Assembly: GCF_003386205.1 (NCBI RefSeq) | Contig: NZ_QRDY01000001.1 | Location: 682,001 to 746,000 of the forward strand | Source of the DNA: Cohnella lupini | Lineage (GTDB): Bacteria; Bacillota; Bacilli; Paenibacillales; Paenibacillaceae | DNA length: 64,000 nt | Direction of reading: 5' to 3' | Part shown: piece after piece, positions 51,108 to 60,200 of the stretch | Layout of the letters: each line of letters starts with the position of its first letter | How positions within the stretch are numbered: position 1 is the first letter of the stretch | The notes under the pieces: generated by a model | Seen by the model: only the letters and a program-made list of their open reading frames with translations | Told to the model about the DNA's origin: nothing | Database searches by the model: none | Position numbers and translations under genes: made by a program

Positions 51108-51527
51108 TCAATCTGAAATTAAAATACCGTCAAAGTTCTCCGGACCAACTCTGAGCGTACCGAGCGCGCTGGAAGCAACAAAGACTGTGTACGTCAATAG
51201 TGGTGTAATCGGCGGATCGAAGTCATTGGCTGAAAAAGTAATGAGTTGGGTATCAAGTGCAGGGCTAAAGGTTTGTAAAGCGGAATAAACAAGCGGGTCA
51301 GTAGACAAGGTGCCTCTGACAATTGTTATTGTTATGCTAACAGTCCCCTCTGGCGGTAGGAACGCAATCGAACCTTTTAGTTGAACGCGGGGTACCCCGG
51401 TCGTTCCTTCCGTTACCAACCCGATTTGCCCAAACAATTGAGGTGTGTCGACAACGAGAATGGGGATTGCGATTGAGTTCGCGTAACTCGCATTTTGCGA
51501 AGTTCTTCCATCTATAAAATTACCCAT
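51108..51527 (-). CDS. Putative spore-surface (exosporium-type) beta protein
   Basis: 139 residues, all beta, no cysteine and no signal peptide. Its sequence style (TPQLFGQIGLVT, VQLKGSIAFL, LLTYTVFVASSALGTLRVGP) resembles the short jelly-roll proteins found on Bacillales spore surfaces. ATG 51527 is preceded by AGGAGGTG at ideal spacing. Upstream, the minus strand has CATATCCTA (near 51575), matching the sigma-K -10 consensus CATAnnnTA, without a good -35. Confidence 0.55.
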   Translation of the reverse strand: MGNFIDGRTSQNASYANSIAIPILVVDTPQLFGQIGLVTEGTTGVPRVQLKGSIAFLPPEGTVSITITIVRGTLSTDPLVYSALQTFSPALDTQLITFSANDFDPPITPLLTYTVFVASSALGTLRVGPENFDGILISD

Positions 51528-51549
51528 CTTTTTCACCTCCTGTTGTGAT

Positions 51550-51576
51550 ATATATTCTATTCCGGAAATAGGATAT
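51550..51576. promoter_or_regulatory. Dyad upstream of the spore-surface-like gene
   Basis: Near-perfect inverted repeat ATATTCTATT-CCGGA-AATAGGATAT ahead of the minus-strand gene's ribosome site, overlapping the sigma-K-like CATATCCTA. It could act as an operator or an mRNA 5' hairpin. Confidence 0.4.
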
Positions 51577-51761
51577 GGCTTGGACGATTTAGCTTGGACT
51601 GGTACAAGGCTGTCTGCCGCCGCAAGTCATGCCAGTCTGAGAAAGCACAATGAGCAGTTGCAGGAATAGGGGCACGGTACGTGGTGCTGCTGAGCGAGCG
51701 AGAATGGCGAGCGGGCAACATTTCCTGACCGAATGGGACAGTGGCTATAACGATAATTTTA

Positions 51762-51820
51762 TAGACAAAAATAAAAATTGTTTGTATATTAATAAACGTA
51801 AACATTATTCGTTTATTAAT
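51762..51820 (+). promoter_or_regulatory. Promoter with 11-bp inverted-repeat operator
   Basis: TAGACA (51762-51767), a 17-bp spacer, TATATT (51785-51790). Overlapping the -10 and the start point is a perfect repeat ATTAATAAACG (51788-51798)/CGTTTATTAAT (51810-51820) with an 11-nt centre. Typical operator layout for an ArsR/TetR/MarR-type repressor; no regulator gene is adjacent. The rest of the 51528-51845 gap shows nothing. Confidence 0.65.
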
Positions 51821-51845
51821 TATATCGCAAGGAGTGGTTTGCATC

Positions 51846-53042
51846 ATGTGGAGTAACCGTTATGTCCGTACGATCATTTTGTCCAGAGTGCTGCTGCAGT
51901 TAGGCGTCTGGGTTAGGAACTTCGCTATCTTGCTTTACGTGACTGATGTGACGGGAGACGATCCGCTGTACGTATCGCTTATCTCGGTGGCCGAGTTCGC
52001 GCCGATTTTCTTGTTCGCGATCATCGGTGGAACTTTCGCGGATAGATGGAAGCCGAGACGTACGATGATCGCAAGCGATTGGCTGTCCTCCGTCTCCATC
52101 TTCGTCGTGTTGATCGTAGTAGCTAATGGCTCTTGGCACGCTTTATTTTTCGCGACGCTCGCGTCCTCGATCTTATCTCAGTTTTCCCAGCCGTCGGCGA
52201 TGAAGCTCTTCAAGCAGCATGTTCCCGAAGAGCAGCTGCAGGGAGTCATGGCCATGTTCCAGACATTGATGGCATTCTTCATGGTGATCGGCCCGATCGT
52301 CGGCGCGTTCGTATATTCGCAGTATGGAATCGAAGTTTCTTTGGCTTCCATGGGAATATTGTTCATCGGTTCGGGGATCATCTTAATGACGTTGCCGCGT
52401 GATCCGGAGAAGAAGGAAGCGTCCAAGGCAGCCGGAAGTTTTATGCGACAAATGAGCGAGGGGTTCGGCTACGTTTACTCGAGTCCCGTTCTTCGAAAAC
52501 TCGGCGGTACGTTCGTCGCGGCCGGACTAGCGGTCGGTTTGATTCAACCGCTCTTGCTGTTCGTGACGATCGAGAATCTGGGTCAGGATAAGTCTTTTCT
52601 TCAATGGCTATTAATGTCGAACGGAGCAGCGATGCTAATCGGAGGCGCCGTGGTCATGGGCATAGCCAAGAAGGTCAAACCGCAAATGTTGCTGGCGATA
52701 GGACTGCTGGTCAGTACGGTCGGTACGTTCGGAATCGGCTGGTCAACAAGCATTCCTGTAACGATCGGTTTGCAAGCATTGAACGGATTATGTTATCCGC
52801 TCATCCCGATCGGTATCAATACGATATTGATGCGGAATACGCCGGGGGAGTTTATCGGGAGAGTGGGCGGCGTGCTTACTCCTATGTTCATGGGAATGAT
52901 GGTGGTCGGAATGACGGCGTCGGGGGTGTTGAAGGAGTCTTTATCGTTGTTTGCCGTGTATAGCCTGGCGTCGGTTCTCTTCCTAACGGGGGCGATATTG
53001 ATCGGCAAATTGCGAACAGGAAGCGTAAATGCGACTAACTAA
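51846..53042 (+). CDS. MFS transporter (macrolide-efflux-like)
   Basis: 398 residues, 12 membrane helices, MFS_3-like exporter. Marks include FAIIGGTFADRWKPRRTMI (motif A), SILSQFSQPSAMKLFKQHVP and the late GEFIGRVGGVL, as in MefA-like or enterobactin-exporter-like pumps. ATG 51846 follows AAGGAGTGG; GTG 51834 is within that site. Expression is probably held by the inverted-repeat operator upstream, suggesting inducible drug or siderophore export. Confidence 0.88.
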   Translation: MWSNRYVRTIILSRVLLQLGVWVRNFAILLYVTDVTGDDPLYVSLISVAEFAPIFLFAIIGGTFADRWKPRRTMIASDWLSSVSIFVVLIVVANGSWHALFFATLASSILSQFSQPSAMKLFKQHVPEEQLQGVMAMFQTLMAFFMVIGPIVGAFVYSQYGIEVSLASMGILFIGSGIILMTLPRDPEKKEASKAAGSFMRQMSEGFGYVYSSPVLRKLGGTFVAAGLAVGLIQPLLLFVTIENLGQDKSFLQWLLMSNGAAMLIGGAVVMGIAKKVKPQMLLAIGLLVSTVGTFGIGWSTSIPVTIGLQALNGLCYPLIPIGINTILMRNTPGEFIGRVGGVLTPMFMGMMVVGMTASGVLKESLSLFAVYSLASVLFLTGAILIGKLRTGSVNATN

Positions 53043-53148
53043 GAGGACTGAGTAAATGGACTAAGTGGATGGTCCGTAATCTCGAATAATGGATGGTCAC
53101 AAGGGGGGATAAAAGAGTTAGAATGAGCACAAAGGAAGGTGCTGCTGG

Positions 53149-53355
53149 ATGAGTACAAATGTTTTGTTAATCGCGACTGTCATTATAATGGCGGTAGCCG
53201 TCGTGCTGACAGTCAAGGTCGGCTCGTCTTTGGGGAATAAGGAAGGGCAAAGCACTTATTCGGTCAATCCCAGCAAGAAGCTTATTCGATTGTTTTCTAT
53301 TTATCTGGTCGTAATCGTGGCCGTTCTGATCGTATTTCTTGCTTTGATGAAATAA
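53149..53355 (+). CDS. Hypothetical small membrane protein
   Basis: 68 residues with two membrane helices (~4-23 and ~46-65) joined by a polar loop with NPSKKLIRLFS. GAAGGTGCTG precedes the ATG. Convergent with the MocR gene. No family recognised. Confidence 0.6.
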   Translation: MSTNVLLIATVIIMAVAVVLTVKVGSSLGNKEGQSTYSVNPSKKLIRLFSIYLVVIVAVLIVFLALMK

Positions 53356-53386
53356 CCGACTACCGGGACGCGGACAAGGTTATCTG

Positions 53387-54829
53387 TTACCGACATGTCA
53401 TCCGGTAAGCCTCCGCGAATTTTCGGATGCCCGGCGCGATCAGATCGTCCTCCACCTTGCTGAAAGTTAACCGGACATGACTCTTGGACGTTCCTAATGT
53501 ACTGCCTGGCGTAAAGACGACTCCATTGTCGATGGCCGCATTAAACAGACGTTGCTCATCGAACGTTCCGGCTAATTCGCACCATATATGTATGCCTCCT
53601 TGCGGGGTCAAGAAACGCGCTTCGGAGCCTAACTCGCTTCGAAGCGCGTTCGCCGTCAAGGCTAATTTATGGCTCAGTCCGACTCTAAGACGCATAAGAT
53701 GGTCGTCCAGTTCCGGCGATGCAAGTAATCGCGCCGCGATCCATTGCGGAATATTGGAGTGCCCGAAATCCATCTGCTGCTTCGCGTCCGTCAATCGTTG
53801 GATGACGGATTGAGGTCCGGCGATCCAGCCGATTCTCAATCCGGAAGAGACGATCTTGGACAGGGAGCTCAAGTAGAGCACCGAGCCGTTCTGATCCATG
53901 GATTTGAGCGTGGCGACCGGTTGCTGGTCAAAGCTTGTCAGACTATAGGGATCATCCTCTACGATGGCGATTCCGTAATTCGCGGAAATCTCGAGCAATC
54001 GTTTTCTTCGTTCATAAGATAGCGTCGTCCCGGTGGGGTTATGGAAGATCGGATTTACGAATACCATTTTGATTCTGTGTTTTTTGTATAGCGGGATAAT
54101 TTGCTCGGGATCGATCCCTTCGTTCTCGACGGGCAATAGAAACGTCTTTAAACCTGCCGAATGGAAAATAGGCAAGGAATACGAGTAGGAAGGATCCTCG
54201 ATTGCTACTCCGTCCCCCGCCTTCAATAGACACTGGATGATCAGGTGGATCGCTTGCTGCGCGCCGGAAGTCACCAAAATAGACGATGGCGAGGAAGAAA
54301 TGCTCCGGTGGGTATCCAGATGATTCGCGATGCTCTCGCGCAATATCGGATTGCCTTGAATATGCTCGTAGCCAAGGTACTGACTCAGTTCCAACCGGCT
54401 ATGGGCTTCTTGCATGAGCGCGGTCGGAAATAGATCGGCGCTTAGTTCGCCTAGCGCGAAATTGATGTAGGGTTTGTCCGAACCGACGATCTTATGGATG
54501 CGACGCGTGATCGGGTCGTTGAGCTGCAGGAATCCGCCCTTGGCGTATTGCTCCCAATTCGGAATTCGTTTCGCTTCGCTTCCATCCGGAGCGCTTGAGG
54601 TGACTACCGTGCCGAAGCCCTTGATTCTCTTGACCAACCCAAGGGCGTTCAGTTGCTCGTAAGCGGAGACGATCGTGCTCCGGTTAACGTCGAGCAGAGC
54701 TGCTAATCCGCGCTCGGACGGCAAGGAGCTGCCGGAGGGATACTCGCCGTTCCCGATCCGGGTTTCGAAATAGTCGGCAATCTGTCTGTATACCGGGATT
54801 TGCAGCGATTTGTCCGGTTTCCAATCCAT
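53387..54829 (-). CDS. MocR/PdxR-type GntR regulator with aminotransferase domain
   Basis: 480 residues. An N-terminal GntR winged helix (~10-75; YPSGSSLPSERGLAALLDVNRSTI) is fused to a fold-type I aminotransferase domain (~110-475) that binds PLP: LVTSGAQQAIHL, VEDDPYSL and the lysine motif SSLSKIVSSGLRIGW. MocR proteins regulate vitamin B6, GABA or amino-acid genes using PLP as cofactor. The target here is unclear; the 28-bp distant PAP2-like gene lies downstream on the far side. Confidence 0.92.
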   Translation of the reverse strand: MDWKPDKSLQIPVYRQIADYFETRIGNGEYPSGSSLPSERGLAALLDVNRSTIVSAYEQLNALGLVKRIKGFGTVVTSSAPDGSEAKRIPNWEQYAKGGFLQLNDPITRRIHKIVGSDKPYINFALGELSADLFPTALMQEAHSRLELSQYLGYEHIQGNPILRESIANHLDTHRSISSSPSSILVTSGAQQAIHLIIQCLLKAGDGVAIEDPSYSYSLPIFHSAGLKTFLLPVENEGIDPEQIIPLYKKHRIKMVFVNPIFHNPTGTTLSYERRKRLLEISANYGIAIVEDDPYSLTSFDQQPVATLKSMDQNGSVLYLSSLSKIVSSGLRIGWIAGPQSVIQRLTDAKQQMDFGHSNIPQWIAARLLASPELDDHLMRLRVGLSHKLALTANALRSELGSEARFLTPQGGIHIWCELAGTFDEQRLFNAAIDNGVVFTPGSTLGTSKSHVRLTFSKVEDDLIAPGIRKFAEAYRMTCR

Positions 54830-54857
54830 AGAGATGCGGCGCCTCCCGGGTTTTAGT

Positions 54858-55481
54858 TTATAGACCGAATAACCGAAATGAAATTAACGTAACCCCGGTA
54901 GCGACGGCTGCTCCGGCGACGGCTTGCATCGCCGTGTGAGCCTTTAATCGCCATCTTGCCCAGCCGACGACGACAACGAGCGGAGTTAATAGATAGAGTG
55001 TCGAAGAGATCAATAAGCCTAAGGTCAGTACTGCGCCGGTAACGCCGATGAGATGCAGACTGATTTTCCAGCTTGCCCATTGGGTAATGAGGAGAGCGAC
55101 TACGATCGTGGCCAGCATTCCGGTAAACGTAGCCAGTAATTCGATCGAAACGTCCAGGGCAAGCAGCACGACGAGCGCGATGGCTAAGCATGCCAGGGTA
55201 AAGAGGAAGGGGAGCAGTCTTTGCTCTCTTCGGCTAACGTCATGATCCGTGAATTTCCCTTTCGCGACGCCGCGCCGAATGAACAAGATTGGGGCTAGAG
55301 ACACTCCCAAGCTAATGACGAGCCACCATGCTAAGCCTTCGCTTAGGTTTGCAGCGGTATGTAGCGCAACGATTAAGTAAAGAGGTACGGCGATTAATAA
55401 AGGGTTGAATAGAAACGAGATCGCATAGGCGATTTTGTCGCCCGCGGATCGCGCTTGCGTGTCGGTCGAGCTTGTAGCCAT
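54858..55481 (-). CDS. PAP2-like polytopic membrane protein
   Basis: 207 residues, about six membrane helices. The C-terminal RLKAHTAMQAVAGAAVATG and the loop HDVSRREQR resemble degenerate phosphatidic-acid-phosphatase (PAP2) proteins, but the full catalytic motifs are not all present. ATG 55481, with GGGAGGCGAT upstream, is chosen over 55502. It ends 28 bp before the MocR start, on the same strand, so the two may be cotranscribed. Confidence 0.7.
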   Translation of the reverse strand: MATSSTDTQARSAGDKIAYAISFLFNPLLIAVPLYLIVALHTAANLSEGLAWWLVISLGVSLAPILFIRRGVAKGKFTDHDVSRREQRLLPFLFTLACLAIALVVLLALDVSIELLATFTGMLATIVVALLITQWASWKISLHLIGVTGAVLTLGLLISSTLYLLTPLVVVVGWARWRLKAHTAMQAVAGAAVATGVTLISFRLFGL

Positions 55482-55570
55482 GTAAATCGCCTCCCATCCC
55501 ATTGATTATAGCATAGGCACAACTTGCCAAGCAGTCCTCAACATTGATGTGAACAAATCTAACATTGTTA

Positions 55571-55598
55571 TTGACTTTCTGTCTCCGGAAGATATAAT
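55571..55598 (+). promoter_or_regulatory. Sigma-A promoter of the guanidine operon
   Basis: TTGACT (55571-55576), a 16-bp spacer and a perfect TATAAT (55593-55598), ~75 bp before the riboswitch aptamer. Confidence 0.85.
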
Positions 55599-55669
55599 TA
55601 AGTTCAGGTAAGCCGATTATTGATTAAAACATTCAATTGAATATAGGTTCCCTAACATGAGATGGGAAC

Positions 55670-55810
55670 AAAATTCTGTCTAGGGTTCCGTTGACTTCGC
55701 GTCAAGTCTGGTCCAAGAGACGGGGATACGCGAGCGGCACCGGTAATCCGGACGGCAAACGTATATACACGGAAGGATAAAAGCCTGGGAGATGTTCTCC
55801 CGGGCTTTTC
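55670..55810 (+). ncRNA. Guanidine-I (ykkC) riboswitch with expression-platform terminator
   Basis: The 5' UTR carries the conserved ykkC/guanidine-I blocks in order: CTAGGGTTCCG (55680-55690), CTGGTCCAAGAGACGGG (55708-55724), ACACGGAAGGATAAAAGCC (55767-55785) and CTGGGAGA. The last block is also the 5' arm of a 14-bp terminator stem (55779-55792 with 55796-55809). Guanidine binding should therefore stabilise the aptamer, prevent termination and switch on the downstream genes. Identity rests on the consensus and on the downstream guanidine genes. Confidence 0.95.
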
Positions 55811-55843
55811 GTTATATCCATTTTACTCAACGGGGGTCATTCG

Positions 55844-56566
55844 ATGAACAAAGTTTGGAGCACGGTCTTGTCGGCTGGAGGCAAATGGGCGGGAACGGTG
55901 AGCAAAGGGAAGACGATTCGGTTTACGGCGATGGAAAGCGGGGCGAACGTATCGATGCTGCTCTTCAATTCTCGCGATTTAACGGAACGGTATAACATGC
56001 CTGACACGTTGAAAGCCCAATATACCTCGCATCTGACGAACGGAAACGTTCTGATGAGCGACAACGGACTCGCCATGGCGAGCTTCGTGGAGGATCGGTT
56101 GGGGTGGCACGACACGATAAGCGGTTACGCCTCGCGCAAGGCGACGGACTTGAAATACGGAGAGACGACCTATCAGAATTTGCGGAACGAATGGCTTCGC
56201 AGCGGAGAAGAGAACCTTGCCGTTGAGTTGGTCAGAAACGGATTAGGCGTTCGCGATCTTGGACCGGTCGTTAATTTGTTCTCGAAAGTGTACTGCGACG
56301 ATCAGGGGACGATGCGCTTCGTCGTAGGTCATTGCCCGAAGGGAGCTTCCGTCACCTTGCGTACCGAAATGGACGTCTTGCTTATATTGTCCAATACGCC
56401 TAACCCGTTAGACCCGAGCGTAGCCTATCCTTCCGTCCCCGTGACGGTGGAGATTAACGCCGCAGCTCCGGTTGATGCTTCGTCCGATGTCTGCGTCAAC
56501 CATAGGCCGGAAAATCGCCGCGCATTCGAGAATACCTGGAGCTATCATACGTTGCTTTCAATATAG
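55844..56566 (+). CDS. DUF1989 urea-carboxylase-associated protein (carboxyguanidine deiminase subunit)
   Basis: 240 residues, DUF1989 family. Such pairs, long annotated as urea-carboxylase-associated, are now known as the CgdA/CgdB carboxyguanidine deiminase, which turns carboxyguanidine into allophanate and ammonia. This copy keeps the fold ([23 protein letters not shown]) but lacks the cysteines its partner has at matching places (GGSCS, ISNCPQ). It may be the non-catalytic subunit. First gene after the guanidine riboswitch; 31 bp to the next. Confidence 0.88.
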   Translation: MNKVWSTVLSAGGKWAGTVSKGKTIRFTAMESGANVSMLLFNSRDLTERYNMPDTLKAQYTSHLTNGNVLMSDNGLAMASFVEDRLGWHDTISGYASRKATDLKYGETTYQNLRNEWLRSGEENLAVELVRNGLGVRDLGPVVNLFSKVYCDDQGTMRFVVGHCPKGASVTLRTEMDVLLILSNTPNPLDPSVAYPSVPVTVEINAAAPVDASSDVCVNHRPENRRAFENTWSYHTLLSI

Positions 56567-56597
56567 TCCTACAACGAATATTCAAGGAGGAATCATA

Positions 56598-57251
56598 ATG
56601 GCCGTATTCAATCGAGTCGAAAGCCACCGCGCCGCGGAGGATGCCGTATATAACGAGACGATCCTTGCCGGCGACGGATGGATGCATGAGCTTAAGCCCG
56701 GTCAAGTGCTAAGAATCGTGGACTTGGAAGGCAATCAAGCGGCGGACACTTTGTTCTACGATACCGTTAACCCGGAGGATCACTATAGCGCGGTTCAAAC
56801 GATTACCGGTCAAAGCAACATTTACTTATCGACGGGATCCATCCTTCGAGCGGAGTCCGGCAACGAGCTCCTGACGATCGTCGCCGACACTTGCGGACGC
56901 CATGACACGATCGGAGGATCTTGCTCCGCTCAAAGCAATACGGTTCGATATGCGCACGAGAAGCTTTCGATGCACAATTGCCGCGACACGTTCATGCTCC
57001 AGTTAGCCAAGCACGGGAAAGGGAATTACACGAAGCGGGACCTTGCGCCGAACATTAACTTCTTCATGAACGTTCCGGTAACTCCGGAGGGCGGATTAAC
57101 TTTCGCCGATGGCGTATCCGCGCCTGGCTGTTACGTGGAGCTGCAATCCAAAAGGCATACGACGGCTCTTATCAGCAATTGTCCTCAATTGAACAATCCC
57201 TGCAATGCCTATAACCCGACGCCGATTCAGGTGCTCGTGTGGGATCGATAA
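56598..57251 (+). CDS. DUF1989 urea-carboxylase-associated protein (carboxyguanidine deiminase, Cys-containing subunit)
   Basis: 217 residues, DUF1989 family, partner of the preceding protein. It carries the conserved metal or catalytic residues [17 protein letters not shown] and [12 protein letters not shown]. Together the two should deiminate carboxyguanidine to allophanate. ATG 56598 after CAAGGAGG; the longer frame to 56472 overlaps the previous gene and is spurious. Confidence 0.9.
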   Translation: MAVFNRVESHRAAEDAVYNETILAGDGWMHELKPGQVLRIVDLEGNQAADTLFYDTVNPEDHYSAVQTITGQSNIYLSTGSILRAESGNELLTIVADTCGRHDTIGGSCSAQSNTVRYAHEKLSMHNCRDTFMLQLAKHGKGNYTKRDLAPNINFFMNVPVTPEGGLTFADGVSAPGCYVELQSKRHTTALISNCPQLNNPCNAYNPTPIQVLVWDR

Positions 57252-57268
57252 CGGAAGGAGAGGTCGCC

Positions 57269-60200
57269 ATGTTCGATAAAATATTAATCGCCAATCGCGG
57301 CTCGATCGCCGTTCGAATCGAACGTACTCTTCGGAAGCTAGGCGTGAAATCGGTCGCCGTCTATACGAAAGCCGATCAAGACAGCCTTCACGTGGATCAG
57401 GCGGACGAAGCCTTGCTGATCGGGGATGGGTCTGCCAAGGACAGTTACTTAAATACGGAGCTAATCTTGAAATTAGCTAGAGAAACCGGAGCGCAGGCGA
57501 TTCATCCCGGTTACGGCTTCTTGAGCGAAAATGCGGATTTCGCGCGAGCTTGCGAGTCGAGCGGCATCCGGTTCATCGGCCCGACCGCCGGCCAGATGGA
57601 GTTGTTCGGGCTGAAGCATTCCGCGCGCGAGATCGCCGAGAAGGCCGGAGTGCCTATGCTTCCGGGGACGGCTCTGATCGATAGACTGGAAGTCGCGGTC
57701 ATCGAAGCCGAGCGAATCGGATACCCGGTGATCCTGAAGAGCACGGCTGGCGGAGGCGGTATCGGCATGCGGGTATGCCCTGACGAAGGCGTCCTGCGAT
57801 CGGCGTTCGAAGCGGTCGGTCACTTGGCGGAGACGAACTTTAAGAACGGCGGCGTGTTCTTGGAGAAATATATCGCGCGCGCGCGGCACGTAGAGGTTCA
57901 AATCTTCGGCAACCGGTTCGGCGAAGTCGTCGCGCTCGGGGAACGGGATTGTTCCGTTCAGCGCCGTAATCAGAAGGTTATCGAGGAAAGTCCTGCTCCG
58001 AATTTTCCGTCCGATGTGCGTGCGAGCATGCTGGCATCCGCCAAGCGGCTGGCGGAAGAGGTCGGCTATCGAAGCGCGGGAACCGTCGAGTTTCTGTACG
58101 ATCCGGTAACGTTCGAATTTTACTTCCTGGAAGTGAATACCAGATTACAGGTCGAGCATGGAGTAACGGAAGAAGTGCTCGGCATCGATTTGGTCGAATG
58201 GATGGTCCGGGAAGCGGCCGATGATCTGCGGGATTTAGCAGCGCTTGTGCCGGTAGCTCAAGGACATAGCCTTCAAGCGAGAATATATGCCGAGGATTGC
58301 TTCCATCAATTCCGCCCGAGCGCTGGCCAACTGGATAAAGCCGAATTCTCGGATCAAGCGAGGATCGAGACTTGGGTTCGCGACGGTATTAACGTAACGA
58401 CCTTGTACGACCCGATGCTTGCCAAGATTATCGTTCACGGAACGGATCGGGCGGATGCGATCGACAAGCTGACGCGGGCGCTCGAGGAAACGCGTCTGTA
58501 CGGATTAACGACCAATCTGCAATATATTCAAGCTTTATTGGAAGAAAACATATTCAAAGAAGGGCAAGTATTCACCCAGATGCTGAATGCTTTCGATCCG
58601 GCGGAATCCGCGATCGAAGTGCTGGACGGCGGAGTGCAGACGACCGTGCAGGATTGGCCGGGGAGAACCGGCTATTGGGACGTCGGCGTTCCGCCGTGCG
58701 GTCCTATGGATCCCTACTCCTTCCGTATCGGCAATAAGCTGCTTGGCAACGAGGATTCGGCTCCAGGGTTGGAATTAACGCTCCGAGGAGGTTCTTACCG
58801 CTTCAGGCAAAGTCTATGGTTCTGCCTGACTGGCGCGGATATGAAGGCGGAGTTGGACGAAGCTCCGATTCCGCTCTACAAGCCGATTCATGCGAAGCGA
58901 GGGCAAGTGTTAAGCTTCGGCGAAGCCGAACGGGGAATGCGCGCTTACGTGCTCGTGCAAGGCGGATTCGATATGCCCCGCATCCTGGGCAGTTCTTCGA
59001 CCTTCACGTTGGGCGGATTCGGAGGCCATGGAGGCCGCGCGTTAAGAACCGGGGACGTATTGCGCGTTGTCGGCGGCGGCGGAAAGCCATCGGAGCTAAG
59101 GGAGCTTGCCCCGGCTTACCGTCCCGTCACATCGGAGGGTTGGACGATCGGAGTTATTCCCGGTCCTCACTGCACGGAGGAGTTTCTCAGTCCCGAATAC
59201 TTGAATCAATTAACGGAGACGGTTTGGGAAGTGCATTTCAACAGCTCCAGAACGGGAGTTAGATTGATCGGACCCGCACCTCTATGGAGCCGGGAAGACG
59301 GGGGAGAAGCCGGGCTTCATCCTTCGAATATTCACGATAACGCGTACGCGATCGGAACGCTGGATTTAACCGGGGACATGCCGATCCTGCTCGGTCCCGA
59401 CGGTCCAAGCTTAGGGGGCTTCGTATGCCCGGTGACGACGGCTTCGGCGGAATTCTGGAAAATCGGACAGCTGCATCCCGGAGATAAAGTCCGATTCCGA
59501 TTGATGACCCTTGAAGACGCGCAAACGCTGCGCGACTTGCAGGAGCAAGCCCTTCTGGCCATCGGCAACGGTGCGGAAGAGGAACTGGGCGAGACGGCCG
59601 CGGGAGATCGACTTTCGGCGGAACGAACGTGGTCTCCCGCCTATCCGATACTCGTACGGGAAACGGAGGGAAGAAGGTTCCCGATATCGATTCGCTGCAG
59701 CGGGGATCAGAACCTGCTCGTGGAGTATGGAAGCATGGAGTTGGACCTGCTGCTGCGTTTCCAGGTTCATGCCTTGATGCAAGCCGTCGAGGAAAACACC
59801 GATATCCCGGTATTGGATTTGACGCCGGGTATCCGGTCGCTGCAAATTCATATCGATCCCTCGCGAATGACCGTTGTAGAAGCGAGCAAGCTCGTATTGA
59901 ACATAGACCGCCAACTGCCTCCGCTTGAATCGATACGCGTTCCTTCCCGGATCGTAAGGCTCCCGCTGTCATGGGACGATCCGGCAACCCAGCTCGCGAT
60001 CGACCGATATCAGCAGAACGTTCGCCCGGACGCCCCTTGGTGTCCTAGCAATTTGGAATTCATTCGCCGGATGAACGGGCTTGGAAGCATGGAGGAAGTC
60101 AGGGAAATCGTATATAACGCGAACTATCTCGTGCTTGGGCTTGGCGACGTTTATTTGGGAGCTCCCGTTGCTACGCCAGTAGATCCGAGGCACCGGCTCG

